From NCBI GenBank assembly GCA_024644235.1, contig JAHELJ010000019.1, positions 18,340 to 82,339 of the forward strand: DNA of 64,000 nucleotides. Reading direction: 5' to 3'. The stretch is from Lewinellaceae bacterium (lineage in GTDB: Bacteria > Bacteroidota > Bacteroidia > Chitinophagales > Saprospiraceae). The notes under the pieces were generated by a model. The model did no database searches. It worked only from the letters and a program-made list of their open reading frames with translations, and was not told the origin of the DNA. This document shows positions 1 through 8,550 of this stretch, one piece after another. Both the position numbers and the translations under genes were made by a program. Each line of letters starts with the position of its first letter. Positions within the stretch are counted from its first letter, which is position 1.

Positions 1-2
1 AT

Positions 3-95
3 TCAGGCAGTATGTGCGGAGGTGGAATCTGTAATCCTCACAGGGAATGTCACATTGATCAGATAAAATGGAGACTATTTAGACTGCTATCATAG
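3..95 (+). CDS. Possible C-terminal end of an upstream gene (partial)
   Basis: An open frame enters from the left edge and stops with TAG at 93-95, exactly where a hairpin terminator begins. The 30 visible residues include a Cys/Gly-rich stretch (MCGGGICNP) and a basic tail. I do not recognise the family. Another frame stops at 64-66, so the frame assignment rests mainly on the stop abutting the terminator. Confidence 0.3.
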   Translation, partial: SGSMCGGGICNPHRECHIDQIKWRLFRLLS

Positions 96-139
96 GGATA
101 TCCGCGGTTCAAGATCTTGACCGCGGATACCCACTTTTT
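95..139 (+). terminator. Intrinsic terminator upstream of the his leader
   Basis: An inverted repeat runs from GGGATATCCGCGG (95-107) to CCGCGGATACCC (121-132). It has two single-base bulges and a palindromic centre (CAAGATCTTG, 110-119), and is followed by ACTTTTTA. It would end transcription of the gene entering from the left and insulate the his operon. Confidence 0.7.
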
Positions 140-155
140 AGCTGCAAGTTGGCAG

Positions 156-190
156 TTGAAGAGCGCAACCTGATCGGGATACTACATTTA
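156..190 (+). promoter_or_regulatory. Candidate his operon promoter
   Basis: TTG at 156-158 and TACATTTA at 183-190 are separated by 24 nt. The second element matches the Bacteroidota -7 consensus TAnnTTTG at 7 of 8 defined positions. Transcription would start near 197, giving a leader RNA of about 240 nt before hisG. This is inference from motif and position only. Confidence 0.35.
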
Positions 191-292
191 TGTGCGCCTT
201 CAACCACCGTAGTAGTTAGATCCTTCCAACTACTCATTCGTTGCCTGGCAAGTTATTTGCTCTTTTTTATACCTTTACAGGGTATTAGAAAA

Positions 293-346
293 ATGACATA
301 TCACATTGTACATAGCGAACATCATCATCATGCGGGTTTTGCCTAG
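293..346 (+). CDS. hisL: Histidine operon leader peptide
   Basis: A 17-codon reading frame encodes MTYHIVHSEHHHHAGFA, with six His residues of which four are consecutive (320-331). It lies 94 nt upstream of hisG and is followed by competing RNA hairpins. Ribosomes short of charged His-tRNA would stall on the His codons. A longer in-frame version could begin further upstream, but the short form is the natural leader peptide. The His density at this exact place makes chance very unlikely. Confidence 0.85.
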   Translation: MTYHIVHSEHHHHAGFA

Positions 347-420
347 CAAGTGATAGTTCCTCGTACGATTTGAAAATTGATACTAAGCGGCTTATCACTT
401 GTGATAGGCCGCTTCTCATT
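347..420 (+). promoter_or_regulatory. his attenuator (antiterminator/terminator switch)
   Basis: The terminator stem pairs AAGCGGCTTATCAC (385-398) with GTGATAGGCCGCTT (401-414): 14 bp with one G-U. The alternative stem pairs CAAGTGATAG (347-356), directly after the leader stop codon, with 392-401: 10 bp with one G-U. GTGATAG occurs at both 350-356 and 401-407, so the two copies compete for the same partner. A ribosome stalled at the His codons leaves 347-356 free (antitermination). One that reaches the stop codon covers it, so the terminator forms. The tail after the stem (CTCATTTATA) is only weakly T-rich. Confidence 0.75.
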
Positions 421-440
421 TATAGCAAACACGCTTTATT

Positions 441-1292
441 ATGTTAAAAATTGCAGTGCAAAAATCGGGAAGATTGAGCGAAGGATCAATCCAACTTTTG
501 AAAGATACCGGTCTACAGTTCAACAATGGACGAAAGCAACTTCTCGCTACGGCTAGTAATTTTCCGGTTGAAATTCTTTACCTGCGAGATGATGATATAC
601 CTCAGTATGTCCAAGATGGTGTGGCAGACCTGGGCATTGTAGGTGAGAATACATTGATGGAGACGGGAAAGTCGGTAAAGGTCATTCGACAGCTAGGCTT
701 TTCGAAATGCCGGCTTTCTCTGGCTATACCGAAGGCAGATCATTATTCAGGTCCCGAGTATTTTGCTGGGAAACGAATTGCCACATCTTATGTGAATATT
801 CTTCAGGATTTTTTGACTTCCAATGACCTGACCGCGGAGATCCACCCAATCTCCGGTTCGGTGGAAATAGCTCCTGGCATTGGCCTGGCTGATGCGGTGA
901 TGGATATTGTCAGCACAGGCAGCACATTGCTAAGCAATGGCTTAAAAGAGGTCGAAGTGGTAACCAAATCCGAGGCTGTACTGATAGCTCATAAAGCTAT
1001 ATCTGACGAAAAGCAAAAGATCCTTGATCAGCTAGCTTTCAGAATTAATGCCGTTCTCACGGCAAGAGGGTACAAGTACATTTTGCTAAATGCCCCAAAC
1101 GACAAGATTGATGAGATCATAGCTGTACTTCCAGGAATGAAAAGTCCAACAGTTTTACCCCTCGCTGACAAAGGTTGGAGTTCAGTACATTCGGTAGTTG
1201 AAGAAAAACAGTTGTGGGAGGTAATTGATAAGCTGAAAATGAAGGGAGCCCAAGGATTATTAATCATTCCAATTGAAAAAATGGTGGTGTAA
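441..1292 (+). CDS. hisG: ATP phosphoribosyltransferase, long form
   Basis: Catalyses the first step of histidine synthesis, condensing ATP with PRPP in the cytoplasm. At 283 residues it is the long form: two catalytic lobes, the PRPP-binding segment DAVMDIVSTGSTL (151-163), then an ACT-like regulatory domain from about residue 205. Long forms are feedback-inhibited by histidine and need no HisZ. It is the first gene of the operon, and its TAA overlaps the hisD ATG (TAATG). The attenuator just upstream adds transcriptional control. Confidence 0.95.
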   Translation: MLKIAVQKSGRLSEGSIQLLKDTGLQFNNGRKQLLATASNFPVEILYLRDDDIPQYVQDGVADLGIVGENTLMETGKSVKVIRQLGFSKCRLSLAIPKADHYSGPEYFAGKRIATSYVNILQDFLTSNDLTAEIHPISGSVEIAPGIGLADAVMDIVSTGSTLLSNGLKEVEVVTKSEAVLIAHKAISDEKQKILDQLAFRINAVLTARGYKYILLNAPNDKIDEIIAVLPGMKSPTVLPLADKGWSSVHSVVEEKQLWEVIDKLKMKGAQGLLIIPIEKMVV

Positions 1293-2587
1293 TGACATTG
1301 ACCAGGTTCATCGATCCGGACAGATCAGAATGGAAGAATCTGATTCTTAGACCTTTTCCAGAAAGTGCTGATCTGGCTGAAAGAGTCAGTCAGATCCTCT
1401 CGGTAGTGGCAGAAAATGGCGATGAAGCTTTGAGGAATTTTACCAGGAAATTCGACGGTGTTGAAATCGATCAATTCCGGGTTACTGAAGATGAAATCCG
1501 CTACGCAATTAGCCATATCCCAAGTGATTTAAAGGCCGCAATCCAGGTAGCCAAACGTAACATCACCCAATTTCACCAGACTCAGCTTCAAGATGAAGGA
1601 ATCGTAGAAACCATGCCAGGTGTAACCTGTTGGCGTAGATCAGTTCCGATTCAGGCTGTCGGGCTGTACGTTCCTGGGGGTAGCGCTCCGTTGTTTTCTA
1701 CGGTTTTGATGTTGTCTATACCTGCCGGAATTGCAGGGTGCGATACAAAGTTGCTGTGTTCGCCTCCCGGGAAAGAGGGAAGGCTGCATCCGGCAATTAT
1801 CTATGCCGCGACCGAATGCGGTGTGAAGAACATCTATAAAATCGGCGGTGCCCAGGCCATAGCGGCAATGGCATTTGGGACGCAATCCATACCGAGAGTC
1901 GACAAGATCTTCGGGCCGGGGAATTCCTATGTCACCGAAGCTAAGCAGCAGGTGCTTCGTCATGGTGTTGCAATTGATATGCCGGCTGGTCCGTCAGAAG
2001 TATTGGTTTATGCTGACCACTCAGCAAATGCAGCTTTCATCGCTGCTGACTTATTATCTCAAGCTGAGCATGGTGCCGATAGTCAGGTTATTCTCGTCAC
2101 GACAGAGGCCGGTTTGATTGATCAGGTGGAATCTAGTTTAGGCGATCAATTGGAAGAACTTCCACGAAAAGATATGGCCATCCAAGCCCTGGATAACAGC
2201 AAGTCTCTTCTCTTCAACACAGTGGATGACTGTATCGATTTTATCAATCTCTACGCTCCCGAACATCTCATTCTCGCTTCTGATGATGCCCACGACTTCA
2301 TACCCAAAATCTTGAACGCTGGATCCGTTTTCCTCGGACATCACACCCCAGAATCTGTAGGAGACTATGCCTCGGGAACAAATCACACTCTGCCGACCAA
2401 CGGGTGGGCCCGATCTTACAGCGGCGTATCTGTCGATAGCTTTGTTCGAAAAATCACTTTCCAGGAACTGACTAAAGAAGGCTTGACTCAAATAGGGCCA
2501 ACTGTTGAAGTCATGGCTCAGGCGGAGTCTTTGGAGGCTCACCGCAGGGCGGTTTCAATCCGGTTAAAAAACCTTAAAGATTCATGA
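1292..2587 (+). CDS. hisD: Histidinol dehydrogenase
   Basis: Oxidises L-histidinol to L-histidine in two NAD-dependent steps. The 431-residue length is normal. Visible family marks are FGPGNSYVTEAKQ, the zinc-ligand region SQAEHGADSQ, the catalytic pair APEHL, and SVGDYASGTNHTLPT near the C-terminus. The start overlaps the hisG stop and the end overlaps hisC by 4 nt, indicating translational coupling. Confidence 0.95.
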   Translation: MTLTRFIDPDRSEWKNLILRPFPESADLAERVSQILSVVAENGDEALRNFTRKFDGVEIDQFRVTEDEIRYAISHIPSDLKAAIQVAKRNITQFHQTQLQDEGIVETMPGVTCWRRSVPIQAVGLYVPGGSAPLFSTVLMLSIPAGIAGCDTKLLCSPPGKEGRLHPAIIYAATECGVKNIYKIGGAQAIAAMAFGTQSIPRVDKIFGPGNSYVTEAKQQVLRHGVAIDMPAGPSEVLVYADHSANAAFIAADLLSQAEHGADSQVILVTTEAGLIDQVESSLGDQLEELPRKDMAIQALDNSKSLLFNTVDDCIDFINLYAPEHLILASDDAHDFIPKILNAGSVFLGHHTPESVGDYASGTNHTLPTNGWARSYSGVSVDSFVRKITFQELTKEGLTQIGPTVEVMAQAESLEAHRRAVSIRLKNLKDS

Positions 2588-3618
2588 GCGAGGTATTGAA
2601 ATTGGTTAGAGAAAATATTCAGAAGCTCACTCCCTACAGTTCAGCTCGTCATGAATTCAAGGGGAATGCAGATGTTTTTCTCGATGCCAACGAGAACCCT
2701 TTTGAAACGGGGCTAAATCGCTATCCGGATCCCCTCCAAAATACGCTCAAGATCAAGCTGAGCGGGATAAAGAAAACGGATCCGTCCACATTGTTCCTCG
2801 GTAACGGCAGCGACGAAGCCATTGATCTGTTGATTCGTGTTTTCTGCGAACCAAAGGAGGACCACATTATGATCGTGCCCCCTACTTATGGTATGTATAA
2901 AGTATGTGCGGATATTTCAGATGTAGATGTAAGACAGGTAAAACTCCTGACAGACTTTCAGCTGGATGTTGATGGTATCCTTAAGGAGTCTGATCAGCAC
3001 AGTAAGATTCTTTTTATCTGCAGTCCTAATAATCCCACCGGTAATCTTATGGCCAAGGAAGATTTGGAAAGATTACTTCAGGATTTCCCTGGTATTTTGG
3101 TCATTGATGAAGCCTATATTGACTTCTGCCCTGATTCATCGATGGTGTCCAAGTTGTCAGAGTATCCAAAACTTGTGGTTTTGCAAACACTTTCCAAGGC
3201 CTGGGGTATGGCTGCGATTCGCCTGGGTATTGCCATTGCTTCACCGGAAATCATAACATTGCTTAATGCGGTAAAACCACCCTATAATATTAATAAGCTT
3301 ACCCAACAGCAAGCTTTATCTTTCCTGGATAAGGAAGATGAAATGCAGGATTTCGTCAGACGAAGTGTGGAACAAAGGGTTAAGTTGAGCCGGGAAATGA
3401 GTGGACTGAACTATGTCTTGATAGTGTATCCGTCTGATGCAAACTTCCTCCTGGTAAAAATGAAAGATCCTTCATTTATTTTTCACTCATTGATAGATCA
3501 AGGAATAGTGGTGCGCGACCGCTCCAGGCAACCTCTTTGCGAAGGTTGCCTCCGGATCACGGTAGGGACGGATAAGGAGAATGATTTCCTGATCGAAACC
3601 TTAAAATCCTTGCAATGA
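2584..3618 (+). CDS. hisC: Histidinol-phosphate aminotransferase
   Basis: A PLP enzyme moving the amino group of glutamate onto imidazole-acetol phosphate. At 344 residues it is a fold-type I class I/II aminotransferase. It has PNNPTGN (149-155), DEAYIDF (165-171), the PLP lysine K205 in LSKAW, and a C-terminal LRITVGT arginine motif. ATGA overlaps with hisD before it and hisB after it indicate coupling. Confidence 0.94.
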   Translation: MSEVLKLVRENIQKLTPYSSARHEFKGNADVFLDANENPFETGLNRYPDPLQNTLKIKLSGIKKTDPSTLFLGNGSDEAIDLLIRVFCEPKEDHIMIVPPTYGMYKVCADISDVDVRQVKLLTDFQLDVDGILKESDQHSKILFICSPNNPTGNLMAKEDLERLLQDFPGILVIDEAYIDFCPDSSMVSKLSEYPKLVVLQTLSKAWGMAAIRLGIAIASPEIITLLNAVKPPYNINKLTQQQALSFLDKEDEMQDFVRRSVEQRVKLSREMSGLNYVLIVYPSDANFLLVKMKDPSFIFHSLIDQGIVVRDRSRQPLCEGCLRITVGTDKENDFLIETLKSLQ

Positions 3619-4745
3619 AAAAAGTGATCTTTCTGGATAGGGACGGAACAATCATCGTAGAACCACCCATTGATTATCAGGTCGATTCCTACGAGAAATT
3701 GGATTTTTTGAGGGGTGCCATCGGAGCTCTCACTGCAATCTCCAAGCTTGACTATGAGCTGGTGATGGTGACCAACCAGGATGGTCTGGGGACTGAAAGC
3801 CTTCCAACCGAATCCTTTCAGGGCCCACATGATCTTATGATGAAGATTTTGGAGACTGAGGGAGTCAGGTGGCATGAAGTCATCATCGATCATACCAGAC
3901 CCGAAGATGAGGCAGAGACAAGAAAACCACGATTAGGAAAGGTACAACACTACCTGAATGGTGATTACGACCTGAGGCATTCTTTTGTAATCGGCGACAG
4001 GATTACGGATATGCTCTTCGCATACAATCTGGGTGCCAAGGGTATTCTCATTGGCAAATCACTTGATACAGCGGATGACTACCTTGCTGAAGGGATCGAC
4101 CTTAAGGATACCATAGTGATGGAAACAGCACAGTGGAGTCATATAGTACGTTTTCTGCAAGGTCTTGACCGCAAAGTCACACTTCAGCGTGACACGAGTG
4201 AGACTAAAGTGAAAGTGGAGCTAAATTTAGAGGGTTCGGGTCAGTCATCTATCGACACCGGCCTCGGATTCCTCGACCACATGCTTGATCAATTGGGAAA
4301 ACATGGCGGTATCGATCTTGCTGTGAAGGTGGACGGAGACTTGCATATTGACGAGCATCATACAATCGAAGACACCGCTTTGACGCTAGGGGAGGCCTTT
4401 CATCGAGCGCTAGGTACAAAGAGAGGTATCGAACGCTACGGCTATTCCTTACCTATGGATGATTGTGAGGCAACAGTACTGCTAGATTTCGGAGGACGTC
4501 CCTGGCTGGTCTGGGATGTAGAATTTTCTCGTGAGAAAATTGGTGACATGCCGACAGAAATGTTTATGCATTTCTTCAAATCATTTTCCGACAGTAGTAA
4601 ATGCAATTTGCATATCAAAGCTGGCGGAAACAATGAACACCATAAGATCGAAGCCATCTTCAAAGCTTTTGCCAGGGCTATTAAAAGGGCAGTGAGGAGG
4701 GACATGGATAATTTCGATCTTCCATCAACAAAAGGAGTTTTATGA
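3615..4745 (+). CDS. hisB: Bifunctional histidinol-phosphatase / imidazoleglycerol-phosphate dehydratase
   Basis: A 376-residue fusion. The N-terminal HAD-type phosphatase has D8 and D10 in FLDRDGT and removes phosphate from histidinol phosphate. From about residue 190 a dehydratase domain has GLGFLDHMLDQ, IDEHHTIEDT and NNEHHKIEA metal-binding motifs and converts imidazoleglycerol phosphate to imidazole-acetol phosphate. Fused HisB of this type is known from enterobacteria and Bacteroidota. It is coupled by 4-nt overlaps to hisC and hisH. Confidence 0.95.
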   Translation: MKKVIFLDRDGTIIVEPPIDYQVDSYEKLDFLRGAIGALTAISKLDYELVMVTNQDGLGTESLPTESFQGPHDLMMKILETEGVRWHEVIIDHTRPEDEAETRKPRLGKVQHYLNGDYDLRHSFVIGDRITDMLFAYNLGAKGILIGKSLDTADDYLAEGIDLKDTIVMETAQWSHIVRFLQGLDRKVTLQRDTSETKVKVELNLEGSGQSSIDTGLGFLDHMLDQLGKHGGIDLAVKVDGDLHIDEHHTIEDTALTLGEAFHRALGTKRGIERYGYSLPMDDCEATVLLDFGGRPWLVWDVEFSREKIGDMPTEMFMHFFKSFSDSSKCNLHIKAGGNNEHHKIEAIFKAFARAIKRAVRRDMDNFDLPSTKGVL

Positions 4746-5329
4746 AGGTTGCGGTGATCGATTACAATGCCGGTAACACCCGGTCGGTATATTTTGCCAT
4801 GCAGAGAGCAGGAGTCGATGCTGTGTTTACCAAAGACCATGTCGCAATCAAAAGTGCGGATAAAGTGATCTTTCCCGGAGTTGGCGAAGCCAATACCACA
4901 ATGGAGTTTCTTCGGAGACATCAACTCGATGATTTAATTTGTGGACTGAAACAACCAGTATTAGGCATTTGCCTTGGCATGCAGTTAATGTGCAATTGGT
5001 CTGAGGAGAACGACACTGAATGTCTCGGTATTTTCGATACCGATGTGCGACGATTCAAACCTACCGGAAGTGAAAAGGTACCGCATATGGGGTGGAACCA
5101 GGTCTATGACTTGGATTCAACTTTATTTCCAAAGGAGCTCGAGCAAAGGCATGTCTATTTTGTCCATAGTTTTTATGTACCAATAGGTGATGATACTGCC
5201 GCCCGTTGTGATTACTGTCAGCCCTTTTCTGCTGCGCTGCACAAGAACAATTTTTATGCTACCCAATTTCATCCGGAAAAATCGGGTCCGGTGGGCGCAG
5301 CTATTCTCAAACGTTTTCTAGAAATCTGA
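4742..5329 (+). CDS. hisH: Imidazole glycerol phosphate synthase, glutamine amidotransferase subunit
   Basis: Class I glutaminase that supplies ammonia to HisF through a channel in the HisF-HisH complex. 195 residues. The nucleophile C77 lies in GICLGMQ, and H177 and E179 of the triad lie in FHPEKSG. The 4-nt overlap with hisB and the nearby hisA and hisF fit coordinated expression of the complex. Confidence 0.95.
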   Translation: MKVAVIDYNAGNTRSVYFAMQRAGVDAVFTKDHVAIKSADKVIFPGVGEANTTMEFLRRHQLDDLICGLKQPVLGICLGMQLMCNWSEENDTECLGIFDTDVRRFKPTGSEKVPHMGWNQVYDLDSTLFPKELEQRHVYFVHSFYVPIGDDTAARCDYCQPFSAALHKNNFYATQFHPEKSGPVGAAILKRFLEI

Positions 5330-5334
5330 ATGTG

Positions 5335-6063
5335 ATGCATGTGATTCCTGCCATAGATCTGATTGAAGGAAAATGCGTGCGCTTGCAGCAGGGCCTTTAC
5401 AGTCAAAAAACAATCTACCATGAGGATCCCGTGGAGGTGGCAAAAGAATTTGAAGCTCATGGAATAAGCAGATTGCATTTGGTGGATCTTGATGGAGCAA
5501 AGGCGAAGAAAGTGATCAACTGGTATACGCTTGAGAGAATCGTCAAAGGCACCAGGCTTCTCGTCGATTTTGCGGGTGGGATCAAAGGTCATGAAGATTT
5601 AGCCCGAGTCATGGATTGTGGTGCTCATCAAGTCACGATAGGAAGCGTTGCTGTTGATCATCCTGCGCAATTCCAGGATTGGTTGGAAGAATTTGGGCCG
5701 GATCGCATCATTTTGGGGGCTGATCTACGCAATGGAACGGTTGCAACTCATGGATGGCAACGTGACTCCAAACTACATTGGAAGGATTTTATCAGCAAGC
5801 ATCTGGCAAAAGGAGTGAAGTATGTGATTTGTACTGATATTGGCAGGGATGGAATGCTCTCCGGACCATCATTCGAGTTATATGGTGAGATTCAGAAACA
5901 CTTCGATCACCTCAACCTAATCGCTAGTGGTGGAGTATCTAACGTCCAGGATTTGCACAAACTACGTCAAATGGGCCTATATGGTGCGATTGTAGGAAAA
6001 GCCATTTATGAAGGGCATGTTACCCTAAATGAAATTCGAGAATTCCAGGAAAATGCTAGCTAA
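5335..6063 (+). CDS. hisA: Phosphoribosylformimino-AICAR-ribotide isomerase
   Basis: A (beta/alpha)8-barrel isomerase acting just before HisF/HisH. The start at ATG 5335 gives [17 protein letters not shown], typical of HisA. A GTG one codon upstream (5332) is possible. Conserved segments are AIDL near the N-terminus, VDFAGGIK in the middle and [12 protein letters not shown] near the C-terminus. The 3' end overlaps hisF by 11 nt. Confidence 0.93.
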   Translation: MHVIPAIDLIEGKCVRLQQGLYSQKTIYHEDPVEVAKEFEAHGISRLHLVDLDGAKAKKVINWYTLERIVKGTRLLVDFAGGIKGHEDLARVMDCGAHQVTIGSVAVDHPAQFQDWLEEFGPDRIILGADLRNGTVATHGWQRDSKLHWKDFISKHLAKGVKYVICTDIGRDGMLSGPSFELYGEIQKHFDHLNLIASGGVSNVQDLHKLRQMGLYGAIVGKAIYEGHVTLNEIREFQENAS

Positions 6064-6808
6064 ACGGATCATACCTTGTCTGGACGTAAAGGATGGCCGG
6101 ACCGTAAAAGGAATAAACTTTAAGGAACTGCGTGATGCCGGTGATCCGGTAGAACTCGGTAAGATTTATAGTGATCAAGGTGCTGATGAATTGGTCTTTT
6201 TGGATATTACCGCCACCCTGGAAAAGCGCAAAACCCTTGCTGCCCTGGCCGACCAGGTGGCCCATAATCTCAATATTCCTTTCACCATAGGTGGTGGGAT
6301 ATCAAGCCCAGGCGATCTCGAGGCCCTGTTGGAGAGTGGAGCCGATAAGGTGTCGGTCAATTCAGCAGCAGTGAGGAATCCGGCATTGATTGATGATCTG
6401 GCAAAATTATTTGGCAGTCAATGCATTGTAGTGGCGATCGATGCAAAGGAATCTGGTGGTTACTGGACGGTCCACGTTTCGGGCGGCACGAAGCCGACGA
6501 CCCGGGAATTATTCGAATGGGCACATGAAGCCGAAGACCGGGGAGCGGGTGAAATTCTTTTTACATCCATGAATCATGATGGTACCAAAAAGGGCTTTGC
6601 GGTTCAAGCTTTGAGAAAACTCTCGGAGCAAGTTTCGATCCCGGTCATTGCCAGTGGCGGAGCAGGGACTATTGAACACTTTGTGGAAGTGTTTACCCAT
6701 GGCAAAGCAGACGCAGGCTTAGCAGCAAGTATTTTTCATTATGGAGAAATTCCAATTCCGGGATTAAAATCGGAACTAGTTTCCCGGGGAATCCCGATAA
6801 GGATCTAA
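6053..6808 (+). CDS. hisF: Imidazole glycerol phosphate synthase, cyclase subunit
   Basis: A barrel enzyme using ammonia from HisH to make imidazoleglycerol phosphate and AICAR. An upstream in-frame ATG at 6029 exists, but family members begin [15 protein letters not shown], which places the start at 6053 and gives 251 residues. Catalytic Asp residues lie in CLDVKDG and in the VVAIDAK region, and phosphate-binding loops are IGGGI and ASGGAG. Confidence 0.94.
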   Translation: MLAKRIIPCLDVKDGRTVKGINFKELRDAGDPVELGKIYSDQGADELVFLDITATLEKRKTLAALADQVAHNLNIPFTIGGGISSPGDLEALLESGADKVSVNSAAVRNPALIDDLAKLFGSQCIVVAIDAKESGGYWTVHVSGGTKPTTRELFEWAHEAEDRGAGEILFTSMNHDGTKKGFAVQALRKLSEQVSIPVIASGGAGTIEHFVEVFTHGKADAGLAASIFHYGEIPIPGLKSELVSRGIPIRI

Positions 6809-6818
6809 AATAACAGGT

Positions 6819-7436
6819 ATGGTTATCACGGCAAAAAATCTCAATCAGCTTGATTTCAAAAAGGGTCATGGTTTGCTACCGGCGATTGTGCAAGATGAAA
6901 GTACCGGACAGGTTTTGATGCTGGGCTACATGACGCAAGAGTCATTAACCGCAACTTTTGACAGCGGCTTAGTGACGTTTTTCAGCCGTGCCAAGCAACG
7001 GCTCTGGACGAAGGGAGAAACTTCCGGGAATCACCTGAAGTTTAAGAGAGCACTGGTCGATTGCGACAAAGATACCCTGCTGATCAAATGTATACCTACA
7101 GGTCCTGTGTGTCACCTCGGCACAGAAACTTGCTTTAATGAAAAACCTTCCGGCTTTCAGTTTTTCCGAAAGCTGGAAACCCTTATCAAGAACAGGAAGA
7201 TACACCCGGAAGATGGGAGTTACACTTCCAAATTACTGACTGGTAGCATTGACAAGATTGCACAGAAAGTAGGGGAGGAAGCTGTTGAGCTGGTGATTGA
7301 AGCAAAAAACCAACAAGATGAATCACTTCTCAATGAAGCTGCCGATCTGATCTATCACCTTATGGTGCTGTTGGAGGCGCGAGATACTTCATTCTCTGCA
7401 GTGTTGGATATCCTTGAGAAGCGTCACAAAAATTAG
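6819..7436 (+). CDS. hisIE: Bifunctional phosphoribosyl-AMP cyclohydrolase / phosphoribosyl-ATP pyrophosphatase
   Basis: Last gene of the operon, carrying out steps 2 and 3. The N-terminal HisI half (about 1-115) has LMLGYM, LWTKGETSG and the metal-binding cysteines of VDCDKDTLLIKC and GPVCHLGTETC. The C-terminal HisE half (about 120-205) has the MazG-like helix KVGEEAVELVIEA. 205 residues is the normal fused length. Confidence 0.94.
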   Translation: MVITAKNLNQLDFKKGHGLLPAIVQDESTGQVLMLGYMTQESLTATFDSGLVTFFSRAKQRLWTKGETSGNHLKFKRALVDCDKDTLLIKCIPTGPVCHLGTETCFNEKPSGFQFFRKLETLIKNRKIHPEDGSYTSKLLTGSIDKIAQKVGEEAVELVIEAKNQQDESLLNEAADLIYHLMVLLEARDTSFSAVLDILEKRHKN

Positions 7437-7613
7437 ACTTCAACTCAAGGCAGAACCTTCAGTCCTGGCCCTATAATTGTATCCTAAAATGTGGATAGTC
7501 TCTATGGATTCGCGGATTAGAAAGTTCATCTTCCCGGATAAATATCGAAGTCTATTATTCGTTGAAAAAAATGAAAATGTTTAAAATAGTGACAGATTAC
7601 CAAATTTTGTCAT

Positions 7614-8312
7614 ATGAAATATCTGAGGAATCTTGAGCCGATTCATCGGGAAGCACTTCATATGTTGGCTCAGACTCTGGCCACAGGAGATGGACTTTCC
7701 CTGCGAGATCTTCACTATCGATTAGCCGAAAATCAATCATTCGAGTCGTGGCTTAGAGCCATGCTTTTCAAGGATGTTTGGGACTTTACTCAATTTGTTG
7801 AGGTCTGTGATTTGACGGAACCGGCAAGAAAGGAGAAGAGTACTGTGTTTGAAGCGATGAAAGACAGACTGATTTCTGTGTGGAAAAGGAAAGATGAAGT
7901 CTATTCTCAGAAGCACCTGGAGCTTGATTTGATTCAGCTCAAGAAGGCTTATCTAAGCATCTTACTGGAAGTCGAAGGATACAAATTTGCAGAGCGTATG
8001 TTCAAGGACGACCCTGAGGCTCCAACACTTTGGATTCACGCCGGTCAGACTGCCATTGGACAGAGGGATTACTTTCTCTCCTATGGCGACTTGATGCATT
8101 TCTTTACAAATATGGTTTTTGCTGACCGTGAAAACGAGATTTACAATGCCACTCTGGACCTCTATTTCACGGTTAGCTTTGATTATGCAAATGCCGGTGA
8201 AGTTGATGAAGATGAACTGCGGGATCTGATTGCCACTTCCCGGGCAAGCATGGTTGAGGTCGGTCGGGAGATATTGAGCTACATGACGCATCTCGACAGA
8301 AAACTGAATTAA
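7614..8312 (+). CDS. Protein of unknown function, probably cytosolic
   Basis: 232 residues, mostly amphipathic helix and rich in charged residues, without signal peptide, membrane segment or a motif I recognise. It stands alone between the his operon (177 nt away) and gltB (238 nt away), both on the same strand. A Leu-rich, Glu-rich middle (about 85-125) might be coiled-coil. The composition looks coding throughout. Function unknown. Confidence 0.75.
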   Translation: MKYLRNLEPIHREALHMLAQTLATGDGLSLRDLHYRLAENQSFESWLRAMLFKDVWDFTQFVEVCDLTEPARKEKSTVFEAMKDRLISVWKRKDEVYSQKHLELDLIQLKKAYLSILLEVEGYKFAERMFKDDPEAPTLWIHAGQTAIGQRDYFLSYGDLMHFFTNMVFADRENEIYNATLDLYFTVSFDYANAGEVDEDELRDLIATSRASMVEVGREILSYMTHLDRKLN

Positions 8313-8550
8313 AATGGGGCTTTCAGTCAAAGTTTCCCACAAAAATTCGATCTGTTAATTTAGAATTTCTGCCAACCGCATCGCCGATCCAACATCATTT
8401 GTATGGTGACTGGCGTTTTCTCATCACGTTAATTTCTTAACTTAAACTACTAATTATCGAAAGTGCCAGGATGATAATCGACTGGATTTAAATTTTTAGA
8501 TTTTTACTAATTTCGCTTTTCACTTGTAAATTTCGTAACGAACTATCAAG
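8313..8550 (+). other. Intergenic region upstream of gltB
   Basis: No gene or leader peptide was found. The AT-rich last 80 nt hold several one-mismatch versions of the TAnnTTTG box (for example TAGATTTT and TAAATTTC), so the gltB promoter is probably here but cannot be placed. No terminator hairpin with a T-run was seen. Confidence 0.4.

Noticed and set aside
149..346. 65-residue open frame covering the his leader
   Set aside because: Only its last 17 codons (293-346) have a clear meaning as the His-rich leader peptide. The upstream part overlaps the predicted promoter region and has no protein-like pattern.
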